Part shown: piece after piece, positions 13,201-25,200 of the stretch
How the letters are laid out: every line of letters begins with the position of its first letter
Position numbering within the stretch: the first letter of the stretch is position 1
Assembly: GCA_010645155.1 (NCBI GenBank)
Contig: CM021313.1
Span: 793,207-857,206, forward strand
Direction: 5' to 3'
DNA: 64,000 nucleotides
From: Tigriopus japonicus
Taxonomy: Eukaryota; Arthropoda; Copepoda; Harpacticoida; Harpacticidae
Made by a program: the position numbers and the translations under genes
The notes under the pieces: model-generated
The model's database searches: none
What the model was told of the DNA's origin: nothing
Seen by the model: the letters and a program-made list of their open reading frames with translations, nothing else

Positions 13201-16200
13201 AATTAGGGCAGCAATAGGACAAGCTCAGTAATCAACAACTGGGCCTGTTGGTTTACCCTCTCCCCTGTAAACAGTATGACAATTTATTCCAAGTTTGCAT
13301 GAGTGTATTTATCCTAAAGCAAGACTTCACTACTTAAACTAACTTAACCTAACCTAACCTAACCTAATGTTAACTTAATTTATTCCTTTAAAAAAATGTA
13401 TTCTATTTATCTGAGTCACGCAACCTCACAAAAGTTCACATGCCTTTCATAACTCGATTGTTTACCCCATAACTTGGTCGTGGCCTCTGGTGCCGCCGCA
13501 TTGCTTCACTAAAATTCTACATCGTATCTAGTTCTCTTTGGTTTGTCGCGGAGCAACTGACAATTTTTGATCAAGCGCAGAACAGGAAAGAACAGACGCA
13601 CTATAAAAGGGCGGCGCATGTCTACAAGGCACAAAATCTGCAACCTTTTTCTCACTTGTCTTATCCCATTATTCAAGAATTAACCTTGAACAAAATTTCA
13701 GCTGATTCCACAAAATAAGCGCCTCTTGTGGTCAATTTGAGACATAGTTGCCAGCTAGAGAGTGGGTTTTAATCCCACTTTTGGCAAAACTTTGGAGTTT
13801 TCCTTAGATATTTACATTTCTTTGAAATGGCATCTTGTTATCAAACTTATACATTTCGGAGAAATCTTGATTTCAAGAAAATCTTTAATGGTTTGCCAAA
13901 GAGTGGAATTAAAACACACTCGTTAACTGGCAACTATGTTTCAATCTGACCGCAAGAGGCGCTTATTTTGTAGAATCAGTTGAAATTTTGTTCAGGGTTC
14001 TTTGTTCACCCAGATCTAAGAGTAGAAAAATCACGTTTTTCCCACAGCGTTAGCCAAAACAGTTTGTAGCATTGTCAACCTGAGGAGTACCATGAATGTG
14101 CATATTAACCAGGCTGCCACACAATTGCTCAACAATAAATCATTTCAAACGCATGCAGATAACAATCAAATGGCTTCAATTGACATTTCAAATACTTGAC
14201 AATTAATTGTGTATCTGAAATAGTGATTTTTCAAGAAAAAGAAACCCACAACAAATTTGCATCTAGACTGGCCAAAAGCTGGCAATACCGAGTCAATTTA
14301 CAGCACCACTGTGTAGTCCAAACTTGAACAAGAGTTGTAGTTTTTGTAAGAGGGTGAGATTAGTTGCTTCAAACTGGTCGAACTCAAGGACCACAGTACA
14401 ATGGATTCGATGTCATGGGACCAAAAAGTCGCATGCGCGTACTCTTTTATAATAATGCACTACCCTAACTAAATTATTTTGAAATTAATCCTGCTTCAAT
14501 TAATCCTAACTATACAAGTATTCACTTACCAGATTGGTTCAAATGTAATTTACAAATAAAAAGGCAAAGACACCGAGGAACTAGAGGTCAGGAGCTTTAA
14601 GGTCTCAACTTTTGGTATGAATTCCTTACAAGGTGATAAAAACTTAATGGACAAGCTCAGTAAACAACAGCTTGGCCTCTTTGTATACCCCGTAACTCGG
14701 TCGTAGCCTGTGGTGCCTCATTCTCATTGCTTCACTAAAATTCTGCGATCGTATCTCGTTCTCATTGGTTTGTTGAGTTACTGACCTTTCGAATTTTTGA
14801 TCGAGCACAGAACAAGAAAGTACAGATGCACTATAAAAGGGCGGGGCAAGTCTACGGGGCACATAATCTGCAACCTTTTTCTCACTTGTCTTATTCTATT
14901 GTAAACTATCTTGGAACAACTGAGTAATTGGGCAATGTTTCGTTTTTTTCAAGCAAATGGAGTGAAGCTTTGCTTTATTATGATAGAGCCTTTTCAATGT
15001 ACGATGATGTATGACGTTTCAATGTATGACGTTTTTTTCCATTTGAATGATTACCACGAGTTCCGAAACAACATATCAATAACTGGATTCGGCCGATGAG
15101 ATGGGAATCCAGGCCTTCATGTGTCCCAGTGTAGCAAGTTTCCATATTGCCAAGCCCACCTGTTCCCTTGGCGTTTTCAACCAGACCAAGAAGTGGCGTG
15201 AGACCTGTTCTGAATGTGGACACTATTTGTCCCAGAGCATTGAGAAACATCTTCTTGTCCTCTGGAAGCCTCTCTGATCTCTTCGTACTGTCGTTCACGC
15301 GCCTCCCTGACCTTTGGGACCTATCCTAATAGGGCCTCTTTGCCATGTTGGTGCTGTCATTCACGGGCCTCTGTCATGTTGGTGCTGTAGTTCACGGGCC
15401 TCTTGTCATGTTGGTGCTGTCGTTCATGGGCCTCCCTGACCTCTCGGAGCTCTCCTAATAGGGTGTAAACGGTAATTACCGGACTCCATGAGAAGTGACG
15501 TCACATTTAAACAGACTTAAACCTAACCAAACCAAACCCAACTTAAACCTAACCTAACCTAAGTCGAGCCTAACGAAACCTAATTTAAACCTAACAGTCA
15601 TCCTTACTCAACCTCATTTAAACCTGAGAGGTATGATGTCACCTCTCATGGAATCCGGTGATGAACGATTAGATTGCTTCCCCTGAAATACCACATAGAA
15701 ATGACAGAACTCTGGAAATTCCACTAATAGCGTGACCAAGTGATCCAGGGCGACCAGGTGTTTCTGATTGGATTCGGACAGAAATTAAAATGAATTAGGA
15801 CAGAATCGGACAAATTTCAAAATCTACTTAAAACTGCAAAATTTGCATCGAAAGGTAGTTTTGTTAACCTAGAGATCTATAGAGAGGCCATTGTCGTCAT
15901 TTTGACCGCCTGGTTTAGTTTTAGTCTGGGTATCCCTCATACTAGAATGAACCACTGTTCAGCAAGCCAAGAACGCTGAATTTCTCTGGACTGGGCGGCT
16001 AACGAGAGGAATTATGATTTGCAGTGGGGACCGTTCAATTAGGTTATTCTGCAAATGAGACCTTGCTTATGTTGACAAGAAAACGCATTTCAATTTTCAG
16101 CTCAATCGAACGTCGGAATCAAAAGTTATCCTCACTCAAAGTTCAGCCCAAATCCTACCGAGAATGAATGAACTAGTCCATAAATGACTAGCCCTTTTGT

Positions 16201-19200
16201 GGTAATTGCTTTACCACAAAAGGGCAAGTTCATTCATTCTATGCTCTCTTTAGTACATAAGTTTGAGAAGGCATAATTTTTCACTCCGCCCTTCGATTGA
16301 GCTGAAAATTGAAATACGTCGTCTACTGAATACAAGCCAGGTCTCGTTTGCAGAAGAATGCAATTGAATTAATCCTCCTGGAAATCATAGTTCTCATCGC
16401 TAGTCTCCTTCTCCAGAAATTCAGTGCTTCTTGAGCAAGCTAAGCCAAAAGTTCGAGTCCTACTAGTTACTAGTATGTTGACAACCTGCCGTCATTTGGA
16501 AGTCCACTCAGGCGGTACAAAGGTCCAAGTTCTCAGTTTGTTGCATGCCATAAAGTCTGCAAAGGGGTTTTTAGCATATGAAGGATAGCGTTTTTGCCAG
16601 GCATGTAGATTAAATGACGCCACTACCACCCACCTTCGTCGAAGCTGTGAGAGTCAACGAGTAAAAAGAAGGTTCAAAACTCCAGGGCGCTCCCTTATTA
16701 TCCTTCTCTCAAAATAAGTATCATTTTTTACCTCGAAAGCCCTCGAAAGTTCAGGAAGATTTTGAAAGATCTTTTAAGCAGAGGTGTTTGTGTGTGGCGT
16801 TTCCCAGAAAGGATTGCTGACTAAAAAGGAAAAAAAAGTGGAAGAAAGGATTTTGCTCATTGTGACAAAATCATTACAAGATTCATTACTTTCAGGATCA
16901 TGTTGAGAATTCGAACTTAGATCCGGGTACTTTGATTGATCTCCGACTAATTCCACAATACTCAAATTTTGGCATGACTCCCCATAGAATTGAAACAGTA
17001 TTGATGGGAATCTAAACAAAACCATAACCTTTCTGGCAGAATCTAAACTTTCCTAGTTTAAGAATTTGAACAAATTGCCTCATCGCGTCATGGTTGAAGT
17101 TGGACTCGATCAGTGTATTTTCCCAAACTTTTAGAACTTATTGTAGAAAGGGTTTGTTTGTGATTTGTGCCCTTGTGTTATGGCACAAGGGCTGAGAACT
17201 AGAAAACGTTGTAAAACGTATGCAAATGACGCACAGGGAGAGCATGTTGCCAATATTTTTCAAATTTGCTGCAGTTATTCATTTAATCAACACTTGTATC
17301 CTTGATTAAAATACGATTCGCTGAACCGCGCCCCAAACTGTTGAATATTTGATGAAGAATAGCGTTTTAAGGTACGGACGGAGATTATTGCCATGTAGGC
17401 TGGTTATCATTTATCAATATTACTCCGTACTTAAGTGAGTCTGACAGGTCTGAGTTTTCATGAAACCTAAGTGAGCTTTGAAAAGCTTTCTCAAATGATG
17501 ACTATGGAGAGGCTCTATTATATCAAGGCAAGCAAGTCACAATGTCAAATTTTCATTTCCATTTCTCTTGCTCTCGATTTCAGCTTTGATGTGGATAACA
17601 CGATCTCCCCGGGCAAGAACCCATTGGAAGGGTATTCGACTGGTTTGGTGCTTCAAAATACAGGCCTTCACAATCGTCGAGAGTCGTTTTTGTACCGATC
17701 CGATTCGGATTATGAGGCCACATCCCCCAGATCGATTTCCAGAGCCTCGAGCATCGCGAGTGAGGCAGGAAATGCGGGGTAAGTGCCTCCAGGTTGCACT
17801 ACAGATCTACATAAATAGAGCATTTCATCTTAGTTAGATGTCGGCATTGGCCTTAATTATTTTGGTAAGCATTACCAACAAGTTTGGTAAGTCTCGTATT
17901 CATGGCCAACTTTGTTGAGGAATTGGCTCTGTGTCAAAAGAAACCAAATCGGGTACGGCTACCAGGTTGTTTGAAATGAAATGTTGCCTTTTATGATGGC
18001 CTTTAAAAACACAAATACAGGGTTTGAAAAAAAAAACATTTTCTTGCCTTTCCATTTCTTGCAAGAGTTATGGCCAAAAACTTAAAAGGATTGGAAAAGT
18101 CATTTCTTGTCATGGCAGCCCTTTAAAGTGCTATCTATCACTAGCATTCCGAAATAAACTTCCTTTTTGAAACTTGAAATTGCAAATATATTTAGATCTC
18201 CCTGTAATTCACACTTCAAACCGCAAAATAAGAAGCCCAATTTTTGAGGCTCAATCATCATCATCATCGTCATTTTAGCCAGGTCCCAGAATGACCCCCA
18301 AGTTCCATTTCTTATTGTAAAGCAAATCATTTTGATACAAAAGACGATTTGATATGAGTGAATGAGCTCCCTAACTAACGTTTGATCTCATAATTGTTAG
18401 CCCTGTACTCATTATTATTATTATTGTGAAAAGTACGTCCATTGTTCATTTCGGGTCTTTTGGAACTTGACTTATTTACAAAGCTCCGCTTTTCATACAT
18501 CAAGATTTCGAGTTTTGTGTCTTGGTGGAACAATAAGACTTGAAAAATCAATCGTCGTTATTTGGCCCGAAATCATCCGTTGGATTGAAGAACCCTGTTC
18601 AGACTGCCATAATTTCCTTCCCACATCTTACTGATAATACCATTTCAATGGTGCTAACCATCCTATTCGGCTCTCAATAGCAGGGAAACCTCACAAGCTC
18701 CTTGTGTTCAGATTTGCCTTTTGGTGTTCACTTGCAACTTTAACGTTGATAAAAAGAATTCCAATTTCCAGAAAAATTCTTGCTTCAGTGGTTTCTAGCG
18801 TCAATGAGACCGATAAGGGGCACTTTTTGTTTTGTGAACGTTCTCGACTTATTTTGGGTAAAAGTTTTCGTTGTCAGGATGCCAAGTTTGGCAGAAAAAG
18901 CAGGACTAAATAGTGAAAAAACTAACGACAAAATGTTTGATTCAAATTGTAGCTTTTGTATTTAGCTGATAATCTTCGTTTTGAATTTTTATACACCATA
19001 ACGATTGAATGCATAGCTAGGAATCCTGCTTATTCCCAGCAATGCGTGAGTATTATCATTTTAGCACATCGGGCGTAAATGGTGGTGGTATTCTGTAAAA
19101 TGTTAGTACAACGGGATGCTTCATTTGTAAGAAAAATCTCAATTCCTTTGATGAAAAAATTGAAAGTCGATAATTTCTTGTCTCCTATAAACTGGAAATA

Positions 19201-22200
19201 TTTGTTTTTCACTTGGCAGTGTGAGTCCAAAACCATTACCAAAAAAAATCGAACATCTAACCTAAACAATTGTATGGCATGTTCACAAAACAGATAATCA
19301 AAATAGCAATTTCTCTTGTTGAGAACAGGTTACACGGTACTGAAAAAATCATATTAAGTTTCTTTGGAAATTCCCAAAGACTATCAAATGTGTTTCGAGC
19401 TCAGGAAACCAAAGGGAACAACTTTGATTTACTGAGTTTCTCAAAGTCAGGTCTAGATTAAAAGTTATGTATCTAAAAACCTATCAAATATATTAATTTT
19501 TGAAAATCTAGTCTTTTAGAGCAGATTAAGATACCTTTTGAATCGAAATTGCTTGAAAATATGTTGCTCACTTACTGAGATATTTGAATTTAATCGGTTC
19601 ATTTTTGGCCCAAAAAAGCGGAAAAACGTTCCGGGTATGTGAAAATTCAAATTTCCCAAGATAATGATAAATATTTTGATGTTACAACATAAAATAAATT
19701 TTTTTCATTCTTCTCCATTTTGTCATTGCTTGTCAAAATAATATGTATTATTTCCTAAAACACACTAAACATATAATTTTTCAAATTATTGCTTTTGAAT
19801 TATGGAAAGGTCATATTGGTAAGTTCGCAACGTAAATTTTGCAAAATTCAATAAGGTTTTTAAAAAATCGATTTTGATCCATTTGACCATTGACCTTCGA
19901 GAAATATCGAATTCTCACAAAATACGAAGACACATCTGTTCAACATTTTTTTCAATTTTCATTTGAAAAACTAATTAGGCAAGCTCAGTAAACATCAGCT
20001 GGGCCTGTTTGTCTACTCCGTAGCACCGTCGTGGCCTCTGGCGCCTCATTGCTTCACTAAAATTCTACGATCGCATCTCATTCTCGACCGTTTGTTGCGG
20101 AGCAACTGACCGTTTAAAATATTTGATCGAGCGCAGAACAAGAAAGAACAGAATCACCAGAAAAGGGCGGCGCAACACTACGGAGCACAAAATCAACAAC
20201 CTTTTTCTCACTGTGCTTATTCTATTGAATGTACTGAAATTAATTGAAACATGGTTTTTCAAAAATCTTCCTTTTTTAGTGTGTTTTAAGTTTGTGTGTA
20301 TGTTGTGACATCAAAATATTTATCACCATCTTGGGAAATTTGAATTTTCAAATACCCGGAACGTTTTTCCGCTTTTTTGGGCCAAAAATGAACCGATTAA
20401 ATTCAAATATCTCAGTAGGTGAGCAACATATTTTCAAGCAATTTCGATTCAAAAGGTATCTAAATCTGCTCTAAAAGTGTACTGACTAGATTTTTAAAAA
20501 TTAATATATTTAATAGGTTTTTAGATATATAACTTTTAATCTAGACCTGACTTTGAGAAACTCAGTAAATTAAAGTTGTTCCCCTTGGTTTCCTGAGCTT
20601 GAGACATATTTGATAGTCTTTGGGAATTTCCATAGAAACTTGATATGATTTTTTCAGTACCGTGGTTGGATAACCAAGTTTTTATCTCTTTGGCCAATTC
20701 CAATTAGTGAAAGTCAACGATTATCACTCATCGTCATTGATTACCGAAACGCTCTGCTAGAAATATTACCTTGTTTTTGTCTGCTCTTGACATTTGGAAA
20801 GCTGATTTCTCTTGAGATCAAAAACAAGCTTGAAAACTGTCCACTTCAAACTTTTTTGAACTTTCTGAAATGTTGTTCATCTTTCCAACGGAAAGAGAAA
20901 AAAGAAAAGCTGAGCCTAAATTGAATTCTCATCCAATTTATCCATATGTTATATAAAAATACATCTCATCCAATGTTGTTGTTTTTTTCAATTTTCTGGA
21001 ATAATTCTTTTTGTTTCTCGTTCTAGCCACGTGGAAGACTTGATCGTCACGCCATTTGCCCAGATTCTTGCCAGTCTCGGGACAATTCGAGCCAACTACA
21101 TATTTCTAACCAAAGTCCCAGCCAAGTAAGTATCAAAGAAATATCAACATCATTGCCTATTCCAGGATGATTTGTCAAATGTGAATGAGTTCGTACTGGC
21201 TTACATAAAAAGCGGCCTTGTTTAGCCCTTTCATTGAAGCAAACCCTCATATTTCCTCTCCACTTTCCTTTAAAAATCAGGCGCTGATACGTGAATCGTG
21301 ATAATGCAGATCCAAATACTGGATGTACTTATAAGTACCTTCAACTTCTTGGTTACGTTCCACCACATAATCCCATCAAATAATTCAAACAGAAATTGAA
21401 CAAATTTGTTGTCCAATGAACTTTGCTGCTGTCTTAGCATCAATATATGTACACTTTACTGATGAATTGGACTGCACAAGTCGTTTGTGAAACCTAGCCT
21501 TAATTTTGTTCTCAATTTAGGAATCGCAATGAAAACAAGACACCCTCTCGAGAGTTTGGTTCGTCTCCAGGTCCACTTCAATCTGGAGCCGGGATTTCCA
21601 ATATTAATCATTCAGGTGGACCTGGAACCTCGTCGAGTACCTCTGCTAACAAGTCTCTGTCAGGTAGGAAAAGCTACTTACGTTTTAATTAGACTTGTTT
21701 GTAGTGAGAGTAGTTGTTTTGAACTTGAATATCAAGGTTTTCATGCTTTATCACGTGGGAAATTGCCTTTCCGAGAGGAATCAGCACATTCACTTAAGGA
21801 GAGAGCATTGCCGGTTCATTTTCTTGAGAGATCCTTCGAGATTCAAAGGTTAAGAATAAGACACTCATTGAATTCTTGACTTGATGATTTGTGAGTTGTC
21901 TACCAACGTCAACATGCTTTTATTGACAAATGCTTCCATCAGGGATTAAAACTTAATACCTTCTTTCTTGTCAGATTATTGTAGAACTTGTTGATTTTGA
22001 CGAATGTCTTAGTGTGACTGTTCAAGGCGGCATCACAATATTGACAACTTAATCCGGACTTATTCATAGTTTGGATGGGTAGGAGAGAGAGAGAGAGAGC
22101 ATGGGGGATTGTGATAGGTGCGAGGGAAAAAATGAGCGAGAGGGAGAGAATTGAACTCTTCAGCCTCCACTTTGGCTGTGCACGTAATATTAGTGAAAAT

Positions 22201-25200
22201 AGCTTTTGATGCCGTATCATATCTCTCGGCTGAAAGCGTCGAATCGCTAGTGGATCAATCCATCAATCGTGTGGACACTAACGAACGATGGGCTCTCACG
22301 TTGTTTTAGATGACGTTTACATGCGCACGGCTGTGGAGACCTTGGAGGAATTGGATTGGTGCCTGGATCAACTTGAATCCATCCAAACTCATCGATCCGT
22401 ATCAGATTTGGCCACAAACAAGGTAATCATTGACAGTTATTCATTTCTCACGATTCGATCGATCGCATCAAAAATGATGATCAACGCCAAAGACACAACT
22501 AACGACCTCTTTCAGTTCAAACGAATGCTCAATAAAGAGTTGAGCCACTTCTCAGAGACGAGTCGCTCGGGTAATCAGGTCTCCGAATACATCTGCTCCA
22601 CTTTCTTGGGTGAGTTGGGGTTTCCAGCAAAGGCTCTAATAAATACTCGTTGTTGTAACTAACCACTGATGAGGCCCATTACGAACGCTTTAGATAAAAC
22701 TCAAGATGTGGACCTTTCGTCTTACCATCACCCTCAGGGCAAAGGATGCTCGAATGCTCCAAGTGGATCTGGGACCAATGCTGGAACACTAGAGGACAAG
22801 AACAATGTGGTCGTCGTGGAGGAGGACGAAGATGAGAACACAACACAGGGACACAAGGTCCAATACAACATGGATCCCAAGGAACAAGATGTATCTGACC
22901 ATGAGATGTCGAAATCAGAAAATGGACAATCCCCCAATTCACTGGCCAAGGTAAGAGACAGACGGCGTATTCAGAAAGAACGTGGCGAGGACTGATTCAT
23001 GTCCCTCTTTCTTCCTTAGAGCACTTCTCCATCCAATTCGACGGTCAATGAACTGAACTGGAAAACGGGAGGAGAGAAAATCATCACTTCGGAGCAGACT
23101 CGGGTCAGAAAGGCCTCAATGGAATCATTTTCATTCGATCCAGAAGCTCTGGATAAGGTAAGTGGCCAGAATGATAACTAGGTCACTTGTGACCAAATTA
23201 CTCTCAGCAAAAGGTTGAGGCCAAGTCCTCAATGGAAGTTAACGTGAAATTGCACCTTTGTCATGATGAATACAATATCTTATCTACCCAATTGGGCAAC
23301 CATTTGCTTCTAGAGCAAAGAGAATTGGGAAAAAGTGTATGCACACGACACAAGCTCAAAGGTCCGCCCCTAAATATCGAAGTGCTTGTGGGTAGATCGA
23401 TGTACACTGACTTTTAACCGCCTCTAATTTGAGACCTCCTTCTTTGCACATCCATCAGACAGTTTTGATTGATGTATGATGTTGAAAACAATGTTGGAGA
23501 GGTTTTGTCAATTCAATAAGCGCCCTTTTCATCCTACGAACTTAAGTGCCTTAGAAAGGCTGGATCTTCGACGTCCACTGGAATTCTCGAAAAACTGTCT
23601 CAAAAGAAAAACTTTCTGCCAGCGACGCTTTCTTTTTAGAAAAGCTCACTAATAAATTATTTGGAACACCCAAGAAGTAACAAAGAGAAGCTATTTTTTG
23701 GTCCAAATTTGCTAAGCTCGTATTAGGAAGTCGCACTTTGTGCTCACGTCAGTGTTGCTTTGTTTTCTGGCCTTTGCACAAGGTCGAAAGGGCTCTTTCC
23801 AAAAGTGAAGCTCGAGCTAGCTAGCACTTAGGGTATATCAGCCAAGCCTTCAAGGCCGTAATCCGCATTGGTGGCAATCCTTGTATTTTGTTTTCGTCTT
23901 TGTCAGATTCCTTCTCTGGCCTTTTCAACTCAACGATCTTGCCGTGGAAACACATACACTACATAGCCAGACAAAGCAATAGTACAACATGGGAATGGAC
24001 TCGAGAAAGCTAATCCCACTTTCCACTGGAAATGACACGTTCGTTTCTGTTTCAGCATTTGGAGATGATCAATCAATGGGGTCTCGACGTCTTCAAAACT
24101 GGGGAAATGGTCAAAAATCAGCGAGCCCTTTCCTGCGTTACGTTTCGGATATTCGAGGTAAATCATCTCAAAGTTAGTTTAATACTTTGACAATAAAGAT
24201 TTGAAAAAGTCATCTTAGCGTGCTCGAGAGGCCTGATGAAAGCATGTTGAAGGCCGCATCGCAGCTTTGAAGCTTCTCAAAGGAAATTGCGCTTGAAATA
24301 GAAGATCCTTCCCCCTAAGGAAGAGACTGTTCTTAGCCTTGCGACAGGTCCCGAAATAGACCTTTCCCATAAACTCACCAACGAGGAGACTGACTTCTCA
24401 GAAAGGTGGAAATCAGGTCATCATCTCCTTTATTCAAATGGATGCTCGTTTTTTTACATTGCAGGAAAGAGACCTTATGACCTACTTCAAGATTCCAGCC
24501 GACACGTTGAAAAATTTCCTAATCACGTTGGAGGATCACTACCTCAAGGATATTCCCTATCACAATCACTTTCATGCGGCCGANNNNNNNNNNNNNNNNN
24601 NNNNNNNNNNNNNNNNNNNNNNNNNNNNNNNNNNNNNNNNNNNNNNNNNNNNNNNNNNNNNNNNNNNNNNNNNNNNNNNNNNNNNNNNNNNNNNNNNNNN
24701 NNNNNNNNNNNNNNNNNNNNNNNNNNNNNNNNNNNNNNNNNNNNNNNNNNNNNNNNNNNNNNNNNNNNNNNNNNNNNNNNNNNNNNNNNNNNNNNNNNNN
24801 NNNNNNNNNNNNNNNNNNNNNNNNNNNNNNNNNNNNNNNNNNNNNNNNNNNNNNNNNNNNNNNNNNNNNNNNNNNNNNNNNNNNNNNNNNNNNNNNNNNN
24901 NNNNNNNNNNNNNNNNNNNNNNNNNNNNNNNNNNNNNNNNNNNNNNNNNNNNNNNNNNNNNNNNNNNNNNNNNNNNNNNNNNNNNNNNNNNNNNNNNNNN
25001 NNNNACCTTTCCCATAAACTCACCAACGAGGAGACTGACTTCTCAGAAAGGTGGAAATCAGGCCATCATCTCCTTTATTCAAATGGATGCTCGTTTTTTA
25101 CATTGCAGGAAAGAGACCTTATGACCTACTTCAAGATTCCAGCCGACACGTTGAAGAATTTCCTAATCACGTTGGAGGATCACTACCTCAAGGATATTCC

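Larger units (their letters stand above)
12657..14464. mobile_element. Foldback element with arms of 415-535 bp
   Basis: The left arm (12657 to about 13195) is matched in reverse complement by about 14047-14464. Shared blocks include GCATGCGACTTTTTGGTCCCA at the outer ends, CAGTGGTGCTGTA and GACTCGGTA in the middle, and CTACAAACTGTT near the inner ends. The left arm has about 110 extra bases near 12770-12890. The 850-base centre holds a promoter-like module copy and a separate MITE. No transposase frame was found, so it is non-autonomous or an old inverted duplication. Confidence 0.7.
8929..17583. other. Large transposon-rich PDE4 intron
   Basis: An 8.7-kb intron without recognisable genes. 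It carries, in order: an inverted repeat (10876-11262), a mariner-like relic (11272-11859), a foldback element (12657-14464) with nested MITE and promoter-like module, a second module copy (14649-14901), a minisatellite (about 15283-15465), a short MITE (15478-15659) and a palindromic foldback (about 15960-16450). Between these only AT-rich sequence was seen. Confidence 0.6.
17779..21026. other. PDE4 intron between the two UCR1 exons
   Basis: A 3.2-kb AT-rich intron. It holds the foldback element at 19332-20665 with module copy 3. No exon-like frame was found elsewhere; the short frames at 18704-18965 and 19079-19297 look like chance. Confidence 0.5.

Noticed and set aside
14978..15298. 106-residue minus-strand frame as a gag-like gene
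   Set aside because: No conserved motif, borders a minisatellite, no supporting neighbouring frame.
24465..24583. Genuine tandem exon duplication in PDE4
   Set aside because: Copy is cut exactly at an N gap and flanking intron is duplicated too; the other gap shows the same pattern.
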